Source: Nocardioides baculatus
GTDB taxonomy: Bacteria > Actinomycetota > Actinomycetes > Propionibacteriales > Nocardioidaceae
NCBI RefSeq assembly: GCF_016735675.1
Contig: NZ_JAERSG010000002.1
Location: forward strand, 682,001-746,000
DNA length: 64,000 bases
Direction of reading: 5' to 3'
The number at the start of each line of letters is the position of its first letter. The first letter of the stretch is position 1. Shown here one piece after another: positions 50,914 to 59,093 of this stretch. A program made the translations under genes and the position numbers. Below the pieces are notes generated by a model. It saw only the letters and a program-made list of their open reading frames with translations. It was not told where the DNA came from and did not search any database.

Positions 50914-51888
50914 TCAGGCGCCGCGCGAGTAGAGGTCGCGGATCACGTCCTCGATGTCGGGCTCCTGGATCGAGAGGTCCGCGACGTCGTACGCCGCCGC
51001 GACGGCCGCGACGATGGGGGCCGCGCTCGCGTCGGACGGGAACGACAACCACTGCCGCGGCCCCTCGACCGTGCGCACCTCGGCACCGGGTACGTCGATC
51101 GGCGGGGCCTCGTCGACGAGGTCGACCACCAGCGTGCGCCTCGAGCCGCCCTGGGCGTGCAGCCCGGCGAGCGAGCCGTCGTAGACCGACGTGCCGTGGT
51201 CGATCACGATGACCCGGTCGCACAGCGCCTCGATGTCCTGCAGGTCGTGGGTGGTGAGCAGCAACGTCGTGCCGCGCTCGGCGTTGAGGGCGCGGAGGAA
51301 CTCGCGCAGCCGGCCCTTGCTCACCACGTCGAGCCCGATGGTGGGCTCGTCGAGGTAGATCACCTCGGGGTCGTGGAGGAGCGCGGCGGTGATGTCGCCG
51401 CGCATCCGCTGGCCGAGGCTGAGCTGCCGGACGGGTGTGTCGAGCTGGGCGCCGAGGTCGAGGAGGTCGACGAAGCGGTCGAGGTTCTCGCGGTAGCGGG
51501 CCGGCGGGATCCGGTACATCTTCTGGAGCAGCTCGAAGGAGTCGCGCAGCGGCAGGTCCCACCACAGCGTCGAGCGCTGGCCGAAGACCACGCCGATCCT
51601 CCGCGCGAGGTCGACCCGCTGCCGGCTGGGGTCGAGCCCGCCCACCCGGACCTCGCCGCCGGACGGCACGAGGATGCCGGTGAGCATCTTGATCGTTGTC
51701 GACTTCCCGGCCCCGTTGGGTCCGATGTAGCCGACCATCTCGCCGGCGTCGACGGAGAAGGTGAGGTCGTGCACCGCCACCACCTGCTCGCGCACGCGGC
51801 GGCGCCGACCCTCGACGCGGCGGCGTACGTCGAAGGTGCGCTCGAGGTCGCGGACGTCGATCAGCGGACCGTCGTTCGGTCGAGACAT
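50914..51888 (-). CDS. ABC transporter ATP-binding protein of an ABC-2 exporter
   Basis: A 324-residue ATPase: GPNGAGKST near residue 58, LSLGQRMRGDITAAL as signature with the unusual LSLGQ, VIYLDEPTIGLD, and TTHDLQDIEAL. The N-terminal Arg-rich stretch (RRRVEGRRRRVREQVVAVH) and about 75 C-terminal residues fit the COG4586 group. It is the last gene of a three-gene minus-strand operon, with 3 bp to the permease upstream. Confidence 0.93.
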   Translation of the reverse strand: MSRPNDGPLIDVRDLERTFDVRRRVEGRRRRVREQVVAVHDLTFSVDAGEMVGYIGPNGAGKSTTIKMLTGILVPSGGEVRVGGLDPSRQRVDLARRIGVVFGQRSTLWWDLPLRDSFELLQKMYRIPPARYRENLDRFVDLLDLGAQLDTPVRQLSLGQRMRGDITAALLHDPEVIYLDEPTIGLDVVSKGRLREFLRALNAERGTTLLLTTHDLQDIEALCDRVIVIDHGTSVYDGSLAGLHAQGGSRRTLVVDLVDEAPPIDVPGAEVRTVEGPRQWLSFPSDASAAPIVAAVAAAYDVADLSIQEPDIEDVIRDLYSRGA

Positions 51889-51891
51889 GGG

Positions 51892-52686
51892 TCAGCTCCC
51901 GGTGGAGGTGTAGTGGCGGACGCCGGTGCGCCACACGAGCAGCGCGGCGACCATCGTGAGGATCCCGGCGACGGGGGAGGCGAACTGGAGGGCGTCGGGC
52001 GAGCCGAACGGGTCGGAACGGCCGAGGAGGTAGAGGCAGGGGTACCAGTTCACGAAGGCGACGGGGATGACGAAGGTCAGGCCCACCATCACCTCGCGCG
52101 GGAAGATGCTCAGCGGGTACTGCGTCACGGTCGCGCCGCCGTAGGTGAAGGCGTTGGCGAACTCGGTGGCGTCCGTCGTCCAGAACTGGATGCACGAGAA
52201 CCCGACGAAGAGCCCGAAGAACAGCAGGGCGCCGCTGACCAGCATCGACACGGCGACGAGGACCCGCAACGGCGTCCAGTCGACGTACGTGCACGCCCAG
52301 CCGAAGACCACCGCGGCCTGCGTGAGCCGGCCGAGGCGGCGCAGCGTGAACTGGTCGGCGCACACCTGGACGAGCAGCGGCACCGGCTTGGTCATCATCT
52401 GGTCGAGCCGGCCGGTGCGGATGTAGGTGCCGATCCGCTCGACGCTCCCGATCGCGGTGTCGGCGACGGCGAGCGCGAGCGACGCGCTGCCGTAGAGGAG
52501 CGCGACCTCGTGCAGCGTGAAGCCGGCGAGGTCGCGCAGGTGGGAGAACATGATCCAGAGCCCGACGAAGTCCAGGCCGGTGATCAGGCCGTTGCCGACG
52601 GCGAGCAGCACGAACGACGTGGGGTACTGCCACGCCGCGCGGATCCAGAGCCAGGCGATCTGGCCGTAGGTGCGCAGGTCACCCAC
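51892..52686 (-). CDS. ABC-2 exporter permease (COG3694/COG4587-like) subunit 2
   Basis: A 264-residue membrane protein with six predicted helices and the N-terminal pattern IAWLWIRAAWQYPTSFVLLAVG. RTGRLDQMMTKPVPLLVQV is the conserved cytoplasmic motif of this permease family, and VNWYPCLYLLGRSDPFG lies near the C-terminus. It would form a heterodimer with the other permease. The start overlaps the stop of that gene by 8 bp. Confidence 0.88.
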   Translation of the reverse strand: MGDLRTYGQIAWLWIRAAWQYPTSFVLLAVGNGLITGLDFVGLWIMFSHLRDLAGFTLHEVALLYGSASLALAVADTAIGSVERIGTYIRTGRLDQMMTKPVPLLVQVCADQFTLRRLGRLTQAAVVFGWACTYVDWTPLRVLVAVSMLVSGALLFFGLFVGFSCIQFWTTDATEFANAFTYGGATVTQYPLSIFPREVMVGLTFVIPVAFVNWYPCLYLLGRSDPFGSPDALQFASPVAGILTMVAALLVWRTGVRHYTSTGS

Positions 52687-53476
52687 CCTGCACCACCACC
52701 TTGCGGGTCGCGAGCCGCAGCACGCCGTGGCAGGCCGCGAGCAGCACGACGGCCCACGCCACCTGGAAGCTGAGGGCCGCGAGCAGGTCGACGCCCTGGT
52801 GCTTGCCGAGCCAGATGTCGGCCGGCACCTGGACGTACGACGCCCACGGCAGGGCGTTGGCGACGGTGCCGAGCCACCCCGGGAACAGCACGAGCGGCAG
52901 CATCATGCCGCTGAAGAAGATCGCGAACGCGCCGCTCATCACCTTCACGCCCGACTGGTCGAGCAGCCAGAAGGCGGTGCTCGCGACGAGGAACCTGATC
53001 GCAAAGCTCACCACGACCGCGAGCACCAGCGAGACGGCGAAGGCGGCCGCGTCGAGGGCCGAGCCCGGCAGCGCGATGTCGAAGACGACCAGGCCGATGA
53101 CGGTCGGCCCGAAGCCGCGGGTGAGGAGGTGGTAGGCCGCACGGCCGAGGTCGCTGGCGAGGTACCACCCGACGAGGCCGACGGGGCGGTAGAGGTCGAT
53201 CGCGATGTCACCGGTGCGGACCCGCTCGGCGAGGTCGTCTGTGGTGCCGCCGCCCCACAGCGCGATCGTCATCAGCAGCGCCTGGCCGAGCCAGACGTAG
53301 GTCACCGCGTCCTGGGCGTCGTACCCGCCGGCGGTGGGGTTGGCCTCCCACAGCGCGAGGTAGGCGAAGGAGTAGATGATGCCGAAGACCGAGTTGGTGA
53401 AGATCCCGGAGACGGTGGCCGCCCGGTAGGTGGAGTAGCGGCGGAACGCACGGGTCGCGACGGCGACGTGCAGCAT
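52679..53476 (-). CDS. ABC-2 exporter permease subunit 1
   Basis: A 265-residue six-helix membrane protein: FRRYSTYRAATVSGIFTNSVFGI at the N-terminus and RTGDIAIDLYRPVGLVGWYL, the same conserved loop as its partner. It is the first gene of the operon with the second permease and ATPase. The substrate is not known; related systems export polysaccharides, lipids or drugs. A GGGGG run provides a Shine-Dalgarno-like element. Confidence 0.88.
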   Translation of the reverse strand: MLHVAVATRAFRRYSTYRAATVSGIFTNSVFGIIYSFAYLALWEANPTAGGYDAQDAVTYVWLGQALLMTIALWGGGTTDDLAERVRTGDIAIDLYRPVGLVGWYLASDLGRAAYHLLTRGFGPTVIGLVVFDIALPGSALDAAAFAVSLVLAVVVSFAIRFLVASTAFWLLDQSGVKVMSGAFAIFFSGMMLPLVLFPGWLGTVANALPWASYVQVPADIWLGKHQGVDLLAALSFQVAWAVVLLAACHGVLRLATRKVVVQGG

Positions 53477-53497
53477 CCCAGCCCCCTAGTGCAAGTT

Positions 53498-53531
53498 GAT
53501 CCCCGGCCCACCCACGAGGGGGCCGGGGATC
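53498..53531 (-). terminator. 12-bp hairpin after the CAP-domain gene
   Basis: GATCCCCGGCCC (53498-53509) pairs with GGGCCGGGGATC (53520-53531) over 10 nt. It insulates the CAP gene from the ABC-2 operon. Confidence 0.8.
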
Positions 53532-53559
53532 GTCTCACATCTGTGGGGTGCGCCGCACG

Positions 53560-54099
53560 TCAGTAGCGGCGGACGAGGTTGACGACGCCGATCACGCGAC
53601 CCTGCGCGTCCTGCTCGATGGAGACGCCGGCGCGGCGGGCGCGCGGGCTGAGGAGGATCTCCCGGTGGCCGGGGGAGTCGAGCCAGAGGTCGACCATCAC
53701 CTCAGGGGTGAGCCCGACACCGCGTACGAGCGTCTCGCCGGCCCACGAGTTGTCGCACTTGCGGATGACCTCGTTCTGGTCGCGGTGCTCGAAGAGGCCG
53801 GTGCGGGCGATGCGCTGGCCCCACTCCTCGGCGAGCTGGTCGGTGCACGCGTCGAAGTTCCAGATCTTGCGCAGGCCGTTGGCCGCGCGGGCGTTGTTGA
53901 TCTCGACCATCAGCGCGTCCTCGAGGACGTCGCTCGCCACGGTCTCGACGTCGAGGTCCGTCCCGGCGCTCGAGACCACGTGGGCGGCCGTGCGCGGCAC
54001 GGTCCAGCTCTTCGCCTCGGCCGCCCCGTGGGCGCTGCACATCGCGGCTGCGGCAACGGCGACCGTCGCCAGCCGGACGAGCGAGCGGGGGTGCGACAC
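53560..54099 (-). CDS. Secreted CAP (SCP/PR-1) domain protein
   Basis: The 179-residue product has a signal peptide (VSHPRSLVRL, hydrophobic ATVAVAAAAMCSAHG, cleavage near AEA). The CAP domain follows: LMVEINNARAANGLRKIWNF, EEWGQRIARTGLFEHRD, WAGETLVRGVG, and LTPEVMVDLWLDSPGHREIL. Conserved His and Glu residues for metal are present. GTG 54099 is chosen because GGAGGAACTCCC precedes it. The region upstream to 54300 is comparatively AT-rich and may contain its promoter. Confidence 0.9.
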   Translation of the reverse strand: MSHPRSLVRLATVAVAAAAMCSAHGAAEAKSWTVPRTAAHVVSSAGTDLDVETVASDVLEDALMVEINNARAANGLRKIWNFDACTDQLAEEWGQRIARTGLFEHRDQNEVIRKCDNSWAGETLVRGVGLTPEVMVDLWLDSPGHREILLSPRARRAGVSIEQDAQGRVIGVVNLVRRY

Positions 54100-54305
54100 G
54101 GGAGTTCCTCCAGGGGCGGATCCACGCATGCGGGGGAGTGGATCTTGAGAAAAACTAGTAGAACCGAGCCTCGACGATAGGGAGTGCGGTACGTGGATGT
54201 CGAGATGTCGGGGTGTTCGGGCGTGAATCTCGCATAAAGCATCAAGGTTCAGGCCCGGTCAGATCAAAGCGTCTTGACCGTTTTTGCACGGGCGAAATCG
54301 CAAAA

Positions 54306-54350
54306 GGGGCCCGGTGGTCTGGACCATCAGGTCCGCGACCGCCGGGCCCC
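54306..54350 (-). terminator. 14-bp hairpin with T-tract after the PEBP gene
   Basis: Arms 54306-54319 and 54337-54350 pair with a single G-T wobble (GGGGCCCGGTGGTC against GACCGCCGGGCCCC). On the minus strand TTTTGCG follows. This is one of few classical terminators in the window. Confidence 0.85.
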
Positions 54351-54389
54351 TCGAGGGCCGGACGAGTGGGCGCCGCCGGGGCGCCGGGC

Positions 54390-54911
54390 TCAGTGCTGGT
54401 AGGTGCCGTGGATGATCGCGCGCCCCAGCGTCTTGAAGGCCAGGTTGAACGAGACGACGGCGGGCGAGGCGTCCGCGTCGACGCCCAGGCTCGACTCGCC
54501 CACGGCGTGGACGACGAAGAAGTAGCGGTGCACCTGGTCGCCCTCCGGGGGCGCCGCCCCCATGAACCCGGACTCGCCACCGTCGTTGCGGACGTGGAAC
54601 GCCGCTCCGGGCAGGTCGCCCGAGGCCGCGCCCGTGTCGAGGGACGTCACGTCCGCCGGCACGTCGACCAGCACCCAGTGCCAGAACCCGCTCGGCGTGG
54701 GTGCGTCGGGGTCGAAGCAGGTGACGACGTAGGACTGCGTGCCCTCGGGCGCGCCCGACCAGCTCAGCTGCGGCGAGGTGTTGCCGAGGGCGGCCACCTG
54801 GTCGTCCTTCAGCGGTGCGCCGTCGGTGACGTCGTCGCTGGTGACCGTGAAGGAGGCGGTCGCCGGGAGGAGGTCGTAGGGGTGGGGGGACACGGGTCGA
54901 TCGATGCTCAT
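54390..54911 (-). CDS. YbhB/YbcL family PEBP-like protein
   Basis: A 173-residue phosphatidylethanolamine-binding-like protein: [30 protein letters not shown] carries the conserved DPDAP anion site (the string is given only to locate it; key residues are D-P-D-A-P at about 67-71), and [13 protein letters not shown] the second site. [10 protein letters not shown] is typical. The bacterial members lack a firm role. It has its own leaderless promoter, divergent from the CysG-like gene. Confidence 0.92.
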   Translation of the reverse strand: MSIDRPVSPHPYDLLPATASFTVTSDDVTDGAPLKDDQVAALGNTSPQLSWSGAPEGTQSYVVTCFDPDAPTPSGFWHWVLVDVPADVTSLDTGAASGDLPGAAFHVRNDGGESGFMGAAPPEGDQVHRYFFVVHAVGESSLGVDADASPAVVSFNLAFKTLGRAIIHGTYQH

Positions 54912-54917
54912 TCCTCG

Positions 54918-54923
54918 AACCTA
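54918..54923 (-). promoter_or_regulatory. -10 box TAGGTT for the PEBP gene
   Basis: On the minus strand TAGGTT ends 6 nt before the ATG at 54911. Confidence 0.55.
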
Positions 54924-54961
54924 GTCAGGTCGTCCACGCGCAGGAAAGGGACAATGGGGTC

Positions 54962-56185
54962 ATGCCCGACCCCCATCCCTACCTGGCCGGCCTCGTGCTC
55001 GCCGGCCGCAAGGTGGTCGTGGTCGGCGGCGGTCACGTCGCCCAGCGCCGCGTGCCCACGTTCCTCGCCGCGGGCGCCCGGGTCACCCTCGTCAGCCCCG
55101 AGGTGACGCCCGCGCTCGAGGGCCTCGCCGGTGAGCTGACGCTCCACCTCCGCGACTTCACCGAGTCGGACCTCGACGGCGCGTGGTACGTCGTCGCCGT
55201 CACCGACGACCCCGAGGTCAACGCCCGCGTCGCCGCTGCGGCCGAGGCCCGCCACACCTTCTGCGTGCGCGCGGACGACGCCCTCGGCGGGTCGGCGTGG
55301 ACCCCCGCCGTCGGTCACCACGGGAGCGTGACGGTCGGCGTGCTCGGCAACCGCGAGCCCCGCAAGTCCGCGGCACTCCGCGACGACATCGTCACGGCCC
55401 TGCGCGACGGGCACCTGAACGCCGCCGACGCCCACGACCGAACCCCCGGCGTCGTGCTCGTCGGAGGCGGGCCGGGCGAGCCCGACTTCGTCACGGTCGC
55501 CGCCCGGCACGCGCTCGCCTCGGCCGACGTCGTCGTCGCCGACCGGCTCGCACCGCGCGAGCTGCTCGACGAGCTCGGGCCCCACGTCGAGCTGATCGAC
55601 GTCGCCAAGCTGCCGCGCGGGCGCTCGGCGACGCAGGAGGCGATCAACCAGGTGATCGTCGACCGGGCGCGCGCCGGCAAGCGGGTGGTCCGCTTCAAGG
55701 GCGGCGACAACTTCGTCTTCGGCCGCGGCTTCGAGGAGCTGCTCGCCTGCGCGGCCGCCGACGTGCCGGTCACCGTCGTGCCGGGCCTCACCTCCGCGAT
55801 CTCCGTCCCGGCCCGCCTCGGGATCCCGGTCACCCACCGCGGCGTCGCCCACGAGTTCACCGTGATCTCCGGCCACCTCCCGCCCGGTCACCCCGGCTCC
55901 CTGGTCGCCTGGGACGCCGTGGCACGGCTCCGCGGGACGGTCGTCCTGCTGATGGCCGTCGACAACGCCCCGGCGATCGCGACTGCGCTGGTCGACGGCG
56001 GCCGGCCGGCCTCCACGCCCGTCGCCGTGATCGTCGACGGCACGATGCCGACCGAGCGCACGGTGCTCACCACGCTCGGCTCGCTGGCCGACGACCTCGT
56101 CGCCCACGACGTACGCCCTCCGGCGATCATCGTCATCGGTGACGTGGTCGCGGTGGCGCGTCCGGCACACTTCCCCCGTGGCTGA
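54962..56185 (+). CDS. CysG-type fusion: precorrin-2 dehydrogenase and uroporphyrinogen-III methyltransferase
   Basis: A 407-residue two-domain enzyme. Residues about 10-150 form the NAD-binding dehydrogenase (VVVVGGGHVAQRRVPTFLAAG). Residues about 160-400 form the SUMT domain (VVLVGGGPGEPDFVTVAARH, RVVRFKGGDNFVFGRGFEE, VVPGLTSAISVPARLGIP, VLLMAVDNAPAI). Together they would turn uroporphyrinogen III into sirohydrochlorin for siroheme or cobalamin. The chelatase residues cannot be judged. Its stop lies inside the next gene (overlap 8 bp). Confidence 0.92.
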   Translation: MPDPHPYLAGLVLAGRKVVVVGGGHVAQRRVPTFLAAGARVTLVSPEVTPALEGLAGELTLHLRDFTESDLDGAWYVVAVTDDPEVNARVAAAAEARHTFCVRADDALGGSAWTPAVGHHGSVTVGVLGNREPRKSAALRDDIVTALRDGHLNAADAHDRTPGVVLVGGGPGEPDFVTVAARHALASADVVVADRLAPRELLDELGPHVELIDVAKLPRGRSATQEAINQVIVDRARAGKRVVRFKGGDNFVFGRGFEELLACAAADVPVTVVPGLTSAISVPARLGIPVTHRGVAHEFTVISGHLPPGHPGSLVAWDAVARLRGTVVLLMAVDNAPAIATALVDGGRPASTPVAVIVDGTMPTERTVLTTLGSLADDLVAHDVRPPAIIVIGDVVAVARPAHFPRG

Positions 56186-56990
56186 CCCCGAGCAGATCGT
56201 CGACGTCTCCGACCCCGACGATCCGCGCCTGGCCGACTACCGCGACCTGCGCGACGTCGAGCTCCGCAAGAGCCTCGAGGCCGAGCACGGGCTGTTCCTC
56301 GCCGAGGGGGAGAAGGTCGTACGCCGCTCGGTGGAGGCGGGCTTCGCGCCGCGGTCCTTCCTGATGGCGCCGCGCTGGCTCGACGGCCTCGACGACATCA
56401 TCGGCAGCACCGACGCCCCCTGCTACGTCCTGTCCGAGGCCCTGATCGAGCAGGTCACCGGCTTCCACGTGCACCGCGGTGCGCTCGCCTCGCTGCAGCG
56501 GCGACCGCTGCCGACGGTCGAGGAGGTGCTGTCCGGTGCCCGGTCCGTGCTCGTGCTCGAGGACCTCGTCGACCACACCAACGTCGGCGCGATCTTCCGC
56601 TCCGGCGCCGCGCTCGGGTTCGACGCCGTGCTGCTGGCGCCACGCACCGCCGATCCGCTCTACCGCCGCTCGATCAAGGTCGGCATGGGTGCGGTCTTCT
56701 CGACGCCGTGGACCCGTCTCCCGGACTGGTACGACGCCCTGCCGGACCTGTCGCGGCGCGGCTTCACTACCGTTGCGCTGACCCTCGCCCCGGACTCCGT
56801 GCCGATCGAGGAGGCCGTCGACGGCGTCGACCGGCTGGCGCTGGTGCTCGGCTCGGAGGGCCACGGCCTCTCGTCGCGCTGGGAGTCCTCCGCCGACCGC
56901 CGGGCGATCATCCCGATGCGCGCCGGGATCGACTCGCTCAACGTCGCCGCCGCGACGGCCGTCGCCTGCTACGCCGCGGCCCGCCGCTGA
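56178..56990 (+). CDS. SpoU-family RNA 2'-O-methyltransferase (first copy)
   Basis: A 270-residue SPOUT enzyme. An N-terminal substrate-binding region (LRKSLEAEHGLFLAEGEKVV) precedes the knot domain: LEDLVDHTNVGAIFRSGAALG (motif 1), LALVLGSEGHGLSS (motif 2) and IPMRAGIDSLNVAAATAV (motif 3). It would methylate rRNA or tRNA ribose. It is coupled to the CysG-type gene by overlap. Another SpoU gene lies at 57615-58412 on the other strand. Confidence 0.9.
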   Translation: MADPEQIVDVSDPDDPRLADYRDLRDVELRKSLEAEHGLFLAEGEKVVRRSVEAGFAPRSFLMAPRWLDGLDDIIGSTDAPCYVLSEALIEQVTGFHVHRGALASLQRRPLPTVEEVLSGARSVLVLEDLVDHTNVGAIFRSGAALGFDAVLLAPRTADPLYRRSIKVGMGAVFSTPWTRLPDWYDALPDLSRRGFTTVALTLAPDSVPIEEAVDGVDRLALVLGSEGHGLSSRWESSADRRAIIPMRAGIDSLNVAAATAVACYAAARR

Positions 56991-57006
56991 ACCGACACCC
57001 GGTTGC

Positions 57007-57615
57007 TCAGGTGCGCAGCCGGTGCCGCAGCCGCCGTGCCGCGACGACGACCAGCACGATCGCGAGCAGGACGTAGACGACGTTGCTCACGGGGCCGACG
57101 TACCCCTCGACGACGTGCCACTGCTCTCCGAGCTCGTAGCCGGCGAGGATGAGGGCCGCGTTCCAGACGAGGCTGCCCGCGGTGGTGAAGACGCAGAAGC
57201 GCAGCAGCGGCATCCGGTCGATGCCCGCCGGGATCGAGATCAGGCTGCGCACGCCCGGCACGAGCCGGCCGACGAACACGGCGGTGCGCCCGTGGCGGCC
57301 GAACCACGCCACCGCCCGGCGCACGTCGGAGGCGTGCACCAGCGGGATCCTGTCGGCGAGGGCGCAGACGCGCTCCAGCCCCCAGGCGGCACCGAGCCAG
57401 TAGAGCACCAGGGCACCGAGCAACGAGCCGGCGGTGGCCCAGGCGATGGCGGCGGTCAGGCTGTAGTAGCCCTGGCTGGCGGTGTAGCCCGCCAGCGGCA
57501 GGACGAGCTCGCTCGGCACCGGCGGGAAGACGGTCTCGAGCGCGGTCGCGAGCCCGACGCCGGGCGAGCCGACGGTGCGCATGACCAGGACGACCCAGTC
57601 GAGGACGGCCTCCAT
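57007..57615 (-). CDS. DedA family membrane protein
   Basis: A 202-residue protein with about five membrane segments. ALETVFPPVPSELVLPLAGY and FGRHGRTAVFVGRLVPGVRSLISIPAGI are the hallmark segments of DedA, with the F/Y-GRxxPxxR motif (VGRLVPGVR). The family includes undecaprenyl phosphate or polyprenyl lipid flippases. Its ATG overlaps the TGA of the preceding methyltransferase gene (TGATG), so they are coupled. It converges on the first SpoU gene 17 bp away. Confidence 0.92.
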   Translation of the reverse strand: MEAVLDWVVLVMRTVGSPGVGLATALETVFPPVPSELVLPLAGYTASQGYYSLTAAIAWATAGSLLGALVLYWLGAAWGLERVCALADRIPLVHASDVRRAVAWFGRHGRTAVFVGRLVPGVRSLISIPAGIDRMPLLRFCVFTTAGSLVWNAALILAGYELGEQWHVVEGYVGPVSNVVYVLLAIVLVVVAARRLRHRLRT

Positions 57616-58412
57616 CAGCTGCGCTGCCGCAGCGTCTCGTGCAGCACGATCGACCCGGCGACCGCGGCGTTGAGGGACGAGGCCGTGCCCACCATCGCGA
57701 TGCTGGCGACGTCGTCGCAGACGGTGCGCCAGCCGGTCGACAGGCCGTGGGTCTCGTTGCCGACCACGACGACCACCCGGCCACCGAGGTCGACCTCCGC
57801 GAGCGCGCTGCCCTCCTCGTCGGTCCCGACGATCCGGTAGCCGTGGGCGTGGGCGTGCTCGACCACCGGCCCGGGCCCGGGCACGCGCAGCACGGTCAGG
57901 GCGAAGAGCGACCCCGTGCTGGCGCGGACGGCCTGCGGGTCGTAGGGGTCCGCCGCGTGGCCGGTGACCACCAGCGCGGAGGCGCCGAAGGCGTCGGCGG
58001 AGCGCGCGAGCGTGCCGATGTTGCCCGGGCTGGTGGGCCGGTCGAAGACGACGATCGGGCCGTGCGGGCGAGCGGATTCCTCGAGCCGCGACACCCCGTC
58101 CTCCGGCAACTCGACGACTGCGACGAGCTCGCCGCCCTCCTCCCGGCCGCTGAGCCGCGCGTGCAGCTCGGGTGCCATCAGGACGCGCTCGCCGTCGGTG
58201 GTCGACCAGAGGTCGTCGGCCCAGGCCGACGACGTACCGTCCGCGCGGAGCAGCGCCCGCACCGTCCAGCCCTCCTCGACCGCCCGGGTGATGGGGCGGA
58301 CACCCTGCACGAGGAACTCGCGGCTCCGGTGGCGCTTGGAGCGGTTGGTCAGCAGCGCCTCCCACTGCTGGAAGCGCGCGTTCTCGCGGGTGACCCGCAG
58401 CTCGGCACTCAC
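57615..58412 (-). CDS. TrmH/SpoU-family RNA methyltransferase (second copy)
   Basis: A 265-residue SPOUT enzyme of the 23S rRNA methyltransferase type: FQQWEALLTNRSKRHRSREFLVQGVRPI at the N-terminus, then VFDRPTSPGNIGTLARSADAFG, VVVVVGNETHGLSTGWR and MVGTASSLNAAVAGSIVL as the three knot motifs. SSLNAAVA resembles TrmH-type S-x-S-L-N-x-x-x-A. The GTG start overlaps the def stop by 4 bp, making a def-spoU-dedA run. The substrate nucleotide is not known. Confidence 0.9.
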   Translation of the reverse strand: MSAELRVTRENARFQQWEALLTNRSKRHRSREFLVQGVRPITRAVEEGWTVRALLRADGTSSAWADDLWSTTDGERVLMAPELHARLSGREEGGELVAVVELPEDGVSRLEESARPHGPIVVFDRPTSPGNIGTLARSADAFGASALVVTGHAADPYDPQAVRASTGSLFALTVLRVPGPGPVVEHAHAHGYRIVGTDEEGSALAEVDLGGRVVVVVGNETHGLSTGWRTVCDDVASIAMVGTASSLNAAVAGSIVLHETLRQRS

Positions 58413-59005
58413 GAAGCGGGCCAGGTGAGCGGGTAGTCCTCGGCGGCGGCGTCGTGCTTCTTGGTGAGCTTCTTGCGCGACTTGGCCGACAGCCGGTCGC
58501 CGAAGACGGTGCCGAGCGTGTGGTCGGTCTCGTGCTGGAGGCAGCGGGCGAGCAGGCCGTCGCCCTCGAAGCTGACGGGCTCGCCGTCCAGGCCGGTGCC
58601 GTCCACGCGGGCCCAGTCGGGTCGAGCGCACGGCTCGAAGGACCCGGGGAACGACAGGCAGCCCTCGTCGTCCGAGTCGAGCTGGCGGTCCTTGCCCTCG
58701 GGCAGCGTGAGCACCGGGTTGCACACGACGCCGACGGTGCGCACGCCCTCGTCGTCGGGGCAGTCGAACACGAACATCGCGACGTCCTCGCCGACCTGGC
58801 AGGCGGCCAGCCCGACGCCCTCGGCGGCGTACATCGTCGCCACCATGTCGGCCGCCAGCGTCGCCAGCTCGTCGTCGTACGCCGTCACGGGCGCCTGGGC
58901 GCGGTGCATGACAGGCGTCCCCCAGCGGGTGATCGCGCGGGGTGACCCGCCCGTCGGGAGGGGCCCGTGCGGCGCGCGGGGCTCGGTCGTGTCGTCGTCG
59001 GGCAT
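58409..59005 (-). CDS. def: Peptide deformylase
   Basis: A 198-residue deformylase: motif 1 GVGLAACQ at 63-70, motif 2 EGCLS at 114-118 with the metal-binding cysteine, and motif 3 HETDH at 158-162 with both metal-binding histidines. It removes the formyl group from nascent proteins. ATG 59005 is set by a -10 box 7 nt upstream; the frame could extend to 59047. A Lys-rich C-terminus (SAKSRKKLTKKHD) is typical of actinobacterial type. Confidence 0.95.
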   Translation of the reverse strand: MPDDDTTEPRAPHGPLPTGGSPRAITRWGTPVMHRAQAPVTAYDDELATLAADMVATMYAAEGVGLAACQVGEDVAMFVFDCPDDEGVRTVGVVCNPVLTLPEGKDRQLDSDDEGCLSFPGSFEPCARPDWARVDGTGLDGEPVSFEGDGLLARCLQHETDHTLGTVFGDRLSAKSRKKLTKKHDAAAEDYPLTWPAS

Positions 59006-59012
59006 GCGGAGA

Positions 59013-59018
59013 ATCGTA
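59013..59018 (-). promoter_or_regulatory. -10 box TACGAT for the def operon
   Basis: On the minus strand TACGAT ends 7 nt before the ATG at 59005. Confidence 0.6.
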
Positions 59019-59068
59019 GTGGTGGGGGTGTGGGTGACCCGCACCACGTACGACCCTCTGGTCAGGGG

Positions 59069-59085
59069 TGTAACTCGGAGTTACA
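59069..59085. promoter_or_regulatory. 17-bp palindromic operator TGTAACTC-G-GAGTTACA
   Basis: Perfect 8-bp arms with a 1-nt centre end 9 bp before the acyl-CoA dehydrogenase start at 59094. The position would block transcription start or initiation. TetR-type regulators of fatty acid breakdown are the likely binders; none is encoded nearby. Confidence 0.75.
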
Positions 59086-59093
59086 TTGAGGGC

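Noticed and set aside
54100..54300. Riboswitch in the leader of the CAP-domain gene
   Set aside because: The region is AT-richer than its surroundings but shows no paired architecture that I could recognise.
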